Shown here piece by piece: positions 22,553 to 27,848 of a stretch of DNA of 27,848 nt. Source of the DNA: Candidatus Magasanikiibacteriota bacterium (GTDB lineage Bacteria; Patescibacteriota; Patescibacteriia; Magasanikbacterales; UBA922); NCBI GenBank assembly GCA_003518365.1, contig DOYU01000015.1, positions 19,588 to 47,435 on the forward strand, written 5' to 3'. How positions within the stretch are numbered: the first letter of the stretch is position 1; each line of letters starts with the position of its first letter. A program made the translations under genes and the position numbers. Below the pieces are notes generated by a model. It worked only from the letters and a program-made list of their open reading frames with translations, did no database searches and was not told where the DNA came from.

Positions 22553-24664
22553 CTACTTATCATACCGCCATGAATCATCGTCATCATCATTTTTAAACGT
22601 TACTACTTCATCCTCTTTCAATACGTGTGCTGATGGCTTTTGGACAGGCGGGTCTTGTTGAATAGTGGGAGTGGGCACTGGCGGAGTTGGCATTGGTGGC
22701 GCACTCTGAGTTACTTCCATTTCACGTGCAGGGGCAGGCTGAACAGCTGGGGGTGCAATTGGCGAAGAAGCATCTTGCCCATTTTTTTTCTTTCGATTGC
22801 GATTCCGCTTTCGCTTTTTCTTTGGCTGTTCTCCTGTGGGAGTCTGTTGTGATGCATCTGCCCCGCCTTTGGCAGGGATTCCATCCAGTGAAACTGGCGG
22901 GATTTTTTGTGCGAGTACCATTTGCCCAACTGGCGCTGGCAACCGGATTATTTCCTTTTTCTCTTCTTGTATAGCCTGTGTGTCTCCTGTAACAGGTGCC
23001 TTTTCAACAATGGATTCTTCTTGCAAAGGTTGTTCATCACTGTGTTCTTTTTTTTCGGGTAACAAATCTGTCAGATGAATCACAGGTTCATCTTTCTTTT
23101 CAGGTATTTTTTCTTGTGGTGCGGAAACGGGTTTCTTCAACACGTCTTTTGGTTTACTGAATTCTTTTTTATCATTATTACGTGGTCCATCAGACTTGCG
23201 CGTATCAGATTTTTTATCATTGTCGCGATTGCGTAAGCCTGAATTACCAGCGCTTACTGGTTTTGCATATGACGAAGCAGCAGGCTTGTCATTTTTTGAC
23301 TTTCCTGCATAGCCGCTTCCACTACTATCATCATCGTCGTCTTCATCAATTTCCATACCACTCCAGCGAGTAATTTTTTCCTCAATCACGTTTTTATTCA
23401 TGCCATAGCGTTCACGTGACACACGAATGACTTTTTCTGCGCTGCCAGTGCGTGATCCTATAGGCGGCATGGTCATGGCACTAAATGGCTGAGAAGCAAT
23501 CCCATCGATCATGAGTTTGAGAAACACTTGAAACTTCGGCAAATTGACAATGTCTTCGATCGTAAACGTTGGCGCGTATTCCTTTTCCAATGTCTCAGCA
23601 TCACCGGCACCGACTCGAAAGGTCACCATTGACCCGACGTTTCCAAACACAGCGTCGGCCACGATTTCGTCAAGCTGCATAACGTATTGATGCGCCATGA
23701 TAAGACTGAGACGATATTTTCTCGCTTCAGACAAAATATTTGCAAACGATGGCGTTGCGAAGTTTTGAAATTCGTCGACATAGAGAAAGAAATCTTTTCG
23801 CTCTTCCTCAGGTATATCGACACGACTCATAGCAGCCAGCTGAATCTCGGTAATGAGCATACCGCCAAGCAATCGACTATTATCTTCTCCAATACGTCCT
23901 TTTGATAAATTCATGATCAAAATTTTCTTTGTATCCATGATCTCTCGAACATCAATCGTGGATTTCACCTGCGCGACCATGTTTCGAATAACGCTTGCAG
24001 AGAGAAACTGACCGATTTTGTTTTGAATCGGCGCGACCGCTTCTTTTTGATACCGCGGTTCGTAATTTGCAAATTCATTTGTCCAAAAGGACTTGATCAC
24101 AGGATCAGTCAATTTTTTCAACACTTTGCTACGAAATTTTTTATCTGCAAGAAGACGATTGATACCGAGTAGCGTGGAGCCTTCGTAGTCTAAAAGGGCA
24201 AGCAATGTATTATTCAAAATATATTCCATTCGGGCACTCCACACATCTGGCCAAATCTTTTTGAATACAGCCATGAGCCCTGCTGCCACCAGATGCTTTT
24301 GTTCTTCATTTTGAACTTCAAGAATGTTGAATCCAATAGGATATTCAACATCAGCAGGATTGAAATAGACAACATCATTGATACGATGAGCAGGAATATA
24401 ATCAATAATTTTTTCCGCAAAATCTCCGTGAGGATCCACAACACCAATACCATGGCCATTATAAATATCTTGGAGTACCATGTTTTCCAGCATGGTCGTC
24501 TTTCCCATACCGGTCTTCCCGATAATATACATGTGCCGTCGTCGATCATCTGTTTTTATCCCAAAACGCCGCATTTGATTGCGGAATGTTGTCTGACCAA
24601 AAAGACAAATGTCTTCTTTCTTTGTTTGGTCTTGATTGTTTGTCGTGAGATGATGAGTTGGCAT
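22553..24664 (-). CDS. TraG/HerA-like type IV secretion/conjugation ATPase with disordered C-terminus
   Basis: This is a 703-residue protein. The N-terminal 435 residues are a RecA/HerA-fold DNA-translocase or coupling-protein domain. It has Walker A GKTGMGKT at 49-56, then GIGVVDPHGDFAEKII, the Walker B segment FFLYVDEFQNFA with DEF at 297-299, SLIMAHQYVMQL (sensor region) and FGNVGSMVTFRVG. A TraM-binding-like segment follows, with LPKFQVFLKLMIDG. No transmembrane helices are seen. Residues 437-703 are low complexity: an acidic run, Lys/Asp/Ser-rich stretches, a basic cluster (KKKRKRNRNRKKK) and Pro-rich repeats ending in an acidic tail. Such tails may bind DNA or partners. It is flanked by repeat-bearing spacers, without other secretion genes, so it is an isolated component here. 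Confidence 0.85.
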   Translation of the reverse strand: MPTHHLTTNNQDQTKKEDICLFGQTTFRNQMRRFGIKTDDRRRHMYIIGKTGMGKTTMLENMVLQDIYNGHGIGVVDPHGDFAEKIIDYIPAHRINDVVYFNPADVEYPIGFNILEVQNEEQKHLVAAGLMAVFKKIWPDVWSARMEYILNNTLLALLDYEGSTLLGINRLLADKKFRSKVLKKLTDPVIKSFWTNEFANYEPRYQKEAVAPIQNKIGQFLSASVIRNMVAQVKSTIDVREIMDTKKILIMNLSKGRIGEDNSRLLGGMLITEIQLAAMSRVDIPEEERKDFFLYVDEFQNFATPSFANILSEARKYRLSLIMAHQYVMQLDEIVADAVFGNVGSMVTFRVGAGDAETLEKEYAPTFTIEDIVNLPKFQVFLKLMIDGIASQPFSAMTMPPIGSRTGSAEKVIRVSRERYGMNKNVIEEKITRWSGMEIDEDDDDDSSGSGYAGKSKNDKPAASSYAKPVSAGNSGLRNRDNDKKSDTRKSDGPRNNDKKEFSKPKDVLKKPVSAPQEKIPEKKDEPVIHLTDLLPEKKEHSDEQPLQEESIVEKAPVTGDTQAIQEEKKEIIRLPAPVGQMVLAQKIPPVSLDGIPAKGGADASQQTPTGEQPKKKRKRNRNRKKKNGQDASSPIAPPAVQPAPAREMEVTQSAPPMPTPPVPTPTIQQDPPVQKPSAHVLKEDEVVTFKNDDDDDSWRYDK

Positions 24665-24667
24665 AAT

Positions 24668-24760
24668 ACATTCGAATTACGAATCCTTACGAATTTTCGA
24701 ATTTCAGGGCACACTGACACCTGTGACGCGTACATTCGGAATCATTCGCAATTCGAATGT
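24668..24760. repeat. inverted repeat of CGAATT words between the ATPase and methyltransferase genes
   Basis: ACATTCGAATTACGAAT (24668-24684) and ATTCGCAATTCGAATGT (24744-24760) are reverse complements with one mismatch. Between them lie more CGAAT words and TTCGAA. It fills the spacer immediately upstream of the ATPase start codon. Confidence 0.7.
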
Positions 24761-24767
24761 AAGTATA

Positions 24768-25463
24768 TCATGCTTCTTTTTTCTTTTCTAATATGCTTAT
24801 GAGATTGTCTGCTTCCTTCACGCCTTCCTCTTCTCCATTTTTTGAATAATATTGTTCTTTGACGACGAAACCAGCAGCTTCTGCCATTTTCTCCATCTGT
24901 TCTGGCGTAATATTCCAATAATGTCGTGGAGCGTCTGTTTTTTTGTCACCAGAAATAAAATTGGCAATAATATGGTCTGGCGTATCTCCAATAAGGTACC
25001 TTCCCTTTTCAATACGTTTTTTGGTCCAGCGACCAAGAAAATTCCAATTGGTCATCACAAAAAGTCCACCAGGAACCAGTACTCGTGACACTTCCTGCAA
25101 TACCTCCTGTTGTCCTTCTGGTGGGAGATGATGAACCGCGGCAATAGAGTACGCAATATCAAAGGATCCATCTTCAAAAGGCAACTTTCGCATGTCCCCT
25201 ACTATAAATGTTGCTTCTGAATATTTTTCTTTTGCGATATTGATAAGATTTTCACTGATATCAATCCCGGTAAACCGAGTGGACAAATCATCAAAAAGCT
25301 GGTATAGTCTGCCATTCCCGCACCCGATGTCGAGAATGCGATTTTCCTTCGTAGCAAATCGCTTCAAGGGCTTGATATCTTTCCAAATATATTCTCGGGT
25401 ACTTGAAAATAACGATGCAATTTCATCGTAGGCAGATGTGTTTTGTTCTATATATGATTGCAT
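24768..25463 (-). CDS. Trm9/ALKBH8-like tRNA wobble-uridine methyltransferase (candidate)
   Basis: This is a 231-residue class I methyltransferase. Motif I is ILDIGCGNGRLY (43-54). Then come TGIDISENLINIAKEK (acidic ribose contact), FIVGDMRKLPFEDGSFDIAYSIAAVHHL, VSRVLVPGGLFVMTNWNF and, near the end, RHYWNITPEQMEKMAEAAGF. This order, especially SIAAVHHL and the R-H-Y-x-x-x-x-x-E-x-x-x-x-x-E-A-G tail, matches eukaryotic Trm9/ALKBH8. Those enzymes methylate the carboxymethyl group that Elp3 creates at U34 of tRNA. The gene starts 89 nt from elp3 in the opposite direction, sharing its control region. A general small-molecule methyltransferase remains possible, because the family resembles many UbiE-like enzymes. 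A Trm112-type partner is not seen. Confidence 0.72.
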   Translation of the reverse strand: MQSYIEQNTSAYDEIASLFSSTREYIWKDIKPLKRFATKENRILDIGCGNGRLYQLFDDLSTRFTGIDISENLINIAKEKYSEATFIVGDMRKLPFEDGSFDIAYSIAAVHHLPPEGQQEVLQEVSRVLVPGGLFVMTNWNFLGRWTKKRIEKGRYLIGDTPDHIIANFISGDKKTDAPRHYWNITPEQMEKMAEAAGFVVKEQYYSKNGEEEGVKEADNLISILEKKKEA

Positions 25464-25471
25464 AATATACT
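25443..25471 (+). promoter_or_regulatory. probable elp3 promoter inside the divergent spacer
   Basis: TTGTTC (25443-25448), exactly 17-nt spacer, TATACT (25466-25471). Transcription would begin near 25478, at the left arm of the adjacent inverted repeat. The promoter overlaps the first codons of the methyltransferase gene on the other strand. Confidence 0.5.
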
Positions 25472-25476
25472 ATAGG

Positions 25477-25541
25477 ACACAGATTTCCAGGATTACCCAG
25501 ATCTACCGAGATCTAATCCTGGCAATCATGGAAATCTGTGT
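25477..25541 (+). repeat. long inverted repeat in the elp3 leader
   Basis: ACACAGATTTCC (25477-25488) pairs perfectly with GGAAATCTGTGT (25530-25541). The inner arms AGGATTA (25489-25495) and TAATCCT (25514-25520) also pair, and AGATCT occurs twice in the loop. It would form a hairpin in the elp3 5' leader, ending 10 nt before the start codon. Word style (CACAGATT) resembles other interspersed repeats. Confidence 0.75.
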
Positions 25542-25551
25542 TCCATTTTCT

Positions 25552-27303
25552 ATGGAAGAAAAAAAGTTAGAAGAAATTTTAAAAAAGATTATCGAAACTG
25601 CCCCAAAAACAAAGGCAGACTTTGATCATATCCGCAGAAAAACCTGCAATGAGCTAAAAATAAAGCAACCATCAAATAAACTCTTGTCTGAAACCTACCA
25701 GAAAATGGTGAAAAATGGAAGTCTGCAGGCTGATGCACAGTTTGAAATACTCATGCGAAAGGCAGATATTCGGAGTATGTCTGGTATTGCCGTCATCACG
25801 TCTCTAGTAAAACCATACATGTGTCCAGGTACGTGTGTCTACTGCCCAACAGAATATCGCATGCCAAAAAGCTATATTGCAAGTGAGCCGGCAGCAGCGC
25901 GAAGCCAACAGCTGAACTTTGACCCATATCAATTGATGCAACAACGAATTGAAATGCTAGAAGGCAATGGTCACCCGTGCGACAAGATTGAATATATTAT
26001 AAAAGGTGGGACATGGAATGCATATCCGTTGAAATATCAGTATTGGTATATTCTTGAGTCGTTCAAAGCCTGCAACAATTTTTCTCGTGATGTAGAAGTA
26101 CCAAGTACTGGCGAAGATGATTGGAGAGAAAAAAAATTAGAAGACATCCAAGCAGCACTAGAAGAAGAACAAACATACAACGAAACAGCAGACCATCGCA
26201 TTATAGGCCTTACGCTCGAAACCCGCCCCGACGCAATTTCTCCAAAAACAATCGTCCACATGCGTCGACAAGGATGTACGCGTATTGAACTTGGATTGCA
26301 AGCGCCGGACGATGCTATTCTCAATCTGATCCAGCGCGGACACTCTGTCCAGCAATTTCGTGATGCAATTACACTTTTGAGACAAGCAGGGTTCAAAGTG
26401 GATCTGCACTTCATGCCAGATTTGCCAGGAAGCTCACCAGATCATGATATAGACATGTACAAAACACTGTTTACCGATCTTGCACTGCGTCCTGACATGG
26501 TAAAAATTTATCCCTGTGCAGTCGTAAAATCTGCCGAGCTGTATCAATGGCTACAAGACGGACGATACACACCGTATGGCGAAGAAGGACTCTTCCGTGC
26601 ACTCTTGCAAATGAAACTCGAAACACCTCGCTACTGTCGTATATCACGACTCATTCGTGATATTCCAAGTGCAGAAATAGAAGCAGGAAATAAAATTACC
26701 AACCTTCGCGAGGAACTTGAAAAAGAACTCCACAAACGTGGACAAGTATGTGTGTGTCTCAGATGTCGAGAAATTGGGAGACAGCAAAAACTCATGTCAA
26801 AAAAACAACTTGAAACAGATCCTGAAATTGTTGTTGAGACATACGAAACAATTGGAGGAACAGAATACTTTATCACCATGGAAGATCCAAAAAGACAAGC
26901 TGTGTACGGTTTTTTGCGACTTCGTTTACCAGAAAAACAGAATGATGCTCTCCCCCTAGTAGGGGGAGTTGGAGGGCCCGCCTGCAACGCGTTGCGAAGC
27001 ATTGCGGGCAGGGGTTATTCGCAGAACGAAAAACTTTTTGAATACATGCCCGAAATAAAAGACGCTGCCTTCATTCGTGAACTTCACACCTACGGACAGC
27101 TCGTCGGCATTGGGAAAACTGAAGAAGGTGCATCACAACATACCGGTCTTGGCTCACTTCTCATGAAAGAGGCTGAACGTATCGCAAAAGAACAAGGCTA
27201 CCACAAAGTTGCGGTTATTTCGGGTGTGGGAGTGCGGGGGTATTATGAAAAGAAGCACAACTACAAAAAAATAGGTACATATATGATCAAGAACCTTTCG
27301 TAA
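25552..27303 (+). CDS. elp3: Elp3-family tRNA uridine(34) acetyltransferase (radical SAM plus GNAT), with internal repeat insertion
   Basis: This 583-residue enzyme uses radical SAM chemistry and acetyl-CoA to install the carboxymethyl group on tRNA U34. The radical SAM domain shows KPYMCPGTCVYCP with Cys91, Cys95 and Cys98, KIEYIIKGGTWNAYP, LTLETRPDAIS, RIELGLQ and DLHFMPDLPGSSP. The Zn cluster is CVCLRCREIG (Cys400, 402, 405). The GNAT domain has GTEYFITMEDP, AAFIRELHTYGQLVGIG, the acetyl-CoA loop QHTGLGSLLMKEAERIA and the terminal ISGVGVRGYYEKKH. Residues about 467-488 (LPLVGGVGGPACNALRSIAG) match no Elp3 segment I know; they are encoded by a palindromic repeat, see 26950-27014. I chose ATG 25552 because the upstream ATG at 25528 lies inside the inverted repeat. 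Confidence 0.93.
   Translation: MEEKKLEEILKKIIETAPKTKADFDHIRRKTCNELKIKQPSNKLLSETYQKMVKNGSLQADAQFEILMRKADIRSMSGIAVITSLVKPYMCPGTCVYCPTEYRMPKSYIASEPAAARSQQLNFDPYQLMQQRIEMLEGNGHPCDKIEYIIKGGTWNAYPLKYQYWYILESFKACNNFSRDVEVPSTGEDDWREKKLEDIQAALEEEQTYNETADHRIIGLTLETRPDAISPKTIVHMRRQGCTRIELGLQAPDDAILNLIQRGHSVQQFRDAITLLRQAGFKVDLHFMPDLPGSSPDHDIDMYKTLFTDLALRPDMVKIYPCAVVKSAELYQWLQDGRYTPYGEEGLFRALLQMKLETPRYCRISRLIRDIPSAEIEAGNKITNLREELEKELHKRGQVCVCLRCREIGRQQKLMSKKQLETDPEIVVETYETIGGTEYFITMEDPKRQAVYGFLRLRLPEKQNDALPLVGGVGGPACNALRSIAGRGYSQNEKLFEYMPEIKDAAFIRELHTYGQLVGIGKTEEGASQHTGLGSLLMKEAERIAKEQGYHKVAVISGVGVRGYYEKKHNYKKIGTYMIKNLS
26950..27014. repeat. REP-like palindromic repeat inserted in frame within elp3
   Basis: CTCCCCCTA (26950-26958), one base, TAGGGGGAG (26960-26968), then TTGGAGGG: the same word order as the intergenic units at 4443 and 6226. 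Next to it are the 12-bp palindrome GCAACGCGTTGC (26984-26995) and GCCCGC (26976-26981) facing GCGGGC (27004-27009). The total is about 65 bp, in a frame with no stop codon. Confidence 0.8.
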
Positions 27304-27328
27304 TACAAAAATAATGTACATACAAATT

Positions 27329-27354
27329 CATCTTGACAAAGATGGATTTTTTTT
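27329..27354 (+). terminator. elp3 terminator
   Basis: CATCTT (27329-27334), loop GACA, AAGATG (27339-27344), then GA and eight Ts. It lies 25 nt after the elp3 stop codon. Its loop and 3' arm form part of the next gene's promoter. Confidence 0.75.
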
Positions 27355-27361
27355 GTATACA
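27333..27361 (+). promoter_or_regulatory. consensus sigma70 promoter of the last gene
   Basis: TTGACA (27333-27338), 17-nt spacer, TATACA (27356-27361): full -35 consensus and a near-consensus -10 with ideal spacing. It is followed by a 25-nt leader and the ribosome binding site GGAGGG at 27384-27389. Confidence 0.85.
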
Positions 27362-27392
27362 TCAGATAGTAAACCGCCATCACGGAGGGACC

Positions 27393-27779
27393 ATGGGTTT
27401 TCACGACTTGCAAAAAAGCCACACAAACGATGCAGAACGTCACCTCAGCAGGAAAGGATACTGGGTCTGCGCATGCGGACCTCTCGTCCTCAACCTGCCC
27501 ATATCAGGTCCCTTCCCTGGGGCCCAAGACGTGGAGAAAGACACAACCCTCCACGAGGTGGTGCTGTACCGAGAATTGGCAAGCGACAGTGTCTACGTCT
27601 GCAAGTTGAAATGGACGGTTCTTCACAACGATGAACAGCCGCCGTCAGGGATCTCTGAATTCTACATAACAACAGAAGATGCACTGAACATCTTCTTCGG
27701 TCTGTTCGTCACGATCAGTCTGACAGAACGTGAGATCCGCGTCTGGGCGCCTCCCAGCATCAAGCCCGACGAAGACTGA
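27393..27779 (+). CDS. uncharacterised 128-residue protein (SD-led, GC-richer cassette gene)
   Basis: I recognise no family. The protein starts MGFHDLQKSHTNDAERHLSRKG, has a CAC cysteine pair (YWVCACGPLVLNLP), beta-type segments (DSVYVCKLKWTVLHN, ISEFYITTEDALNIFFGLFVTISL) and a Pro/Asp-rich tail; there are no clear membrane helices. The start is well supported: Shine-Dalgarno GGAGGG 3-8 nt upstream and a consensus promoter. An in-frame ATG at 27333 overlaps that promoter and is rejected. The gene is GC-richer than the elp3 region, like the cassettes at 8.0-8.7 kb and 16.3-16.9 kb. A hairpin terminator follows at the window edge. Function is unknown. Confidence 0.72.
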   Translation: MGFHDLQKSHTNDAERHLSRKGYWVCACGPLVLNLPISGPFPGAQDVEKDTTLHEVVLYRELASDSVYVCKLKWTVLHNDEQPPSGISEFYITTEDALNIFFGLFVTISLTEREIRVWAPPSIKPDED

Positions 27780-27819
27780 ACATCCCGCCCCGGAGTCGAG
27801 CATATCGACTGCCCCGTAT

Positions 27820-27848
27820 GCAACCCCTCGTCGTTAAGGGTTGCTTTG
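27820..27848 (+). terminator. terminator at window end (T-run cut off)
   Basis: GCAACCC (27820-27826) pairs with GGGTTGC (27838-27844), followed by TTTG at the edge. A second small hairpin, AGTCGA with TCGACT, lies at 27794-27810. Confidence 0.65.

Noticed and set aside
24293..24802. A 169-codon plus-strand open frame opposite the ATPase N-terminus
   Set aside because: Antisense shadow of the Walker A region, extending into a repeat spacer.

Overview
The window looks like a chromosome segment of a small-genome Patescibacteria (CPR) member, most likely of Parcubacteria type. This rests on gene content and style. Genes are short and tightly packed and most of the sequence is AT-rich. Almost no native start has a Shine-Dalgarno sequence. 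There is a bacterial Elp3 homologue, stand-alone fragments of PEP-synthase-like enzymes, membrane-anchored PEGA and PsbP-like proteins, and a TraG/HerA-like ATPase with a long disordered tail. Ribosomal protein bL9 is present. The placement is inference; there is no rRNA, tRNA or CRISPR array in the window to fix it.

Layout. 1-539 (-): 5' part of dnaG, cut by the window edge. 666-3125 (+): a membrane-anchored zinc metallopeptidase and two related PsbP/DcrB-like envelope proteins, then a terminator. 3224-4404 (+): a short-chain dehydrogenase and an unknown small protein. 4548-7879: pyrG (-), rplI (-) and era (+), separated by REP/REPIN-like and word-repeat intergenic elements. 7979-8660 (-): a GC-richer two-gene cassette, an unknown 71-residue protein and a receiver-less winged-helix regulator. 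8799-12203 (-): operon murA, ctpA-like protease, stand-alone riboflavin kinase, lumazine synthase. 12289-14893: a PEGA/beta-propeller membrane protein (+) convergent with a prohibitin-like protein and a four-helix membrane protein (-). 15079-22374: a detached ATP-grasp domain of PEP synthase (-), a GC-rich histidine-phosphatase cassette (+), then the minus-strand operon nnrD, methyltransferase, alpha/beta hydrolase and two paralogous phosphohistidine-domain proteins. 22553-24664 (-): the TraG/HerA-like ATPase. 24768-27303: a Trm9-like methyltransferase (-) divergent from elp3 (+). 27393-27779 (+): another GC-richer unknown gene with a canonical promoter and ribosome binding site.

Two groups of genes may work together. 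First, Elp3 and a Trm9/ALKBH8-like methyltransferase sit head to head over one small regulatory region, suggesting a bacterial route to mcm5-type wobble uridine. Second, a PEP synthase or rifampicin-phosphotransferase architecture seems to be split in trans: one ATP-grasp kinase and two carriers, each with its own substrate-like domain and a phosphohistidine domain.

Three SD-led, GC-richer gene units (8.0-8.7 kb, 16.1-17.0 kb, 27.3-27.8 kb) contrast with the SD-less background and look like acquired cassettes. A member of the intergenic palindromic repeat family also lies in frame inside elp3.
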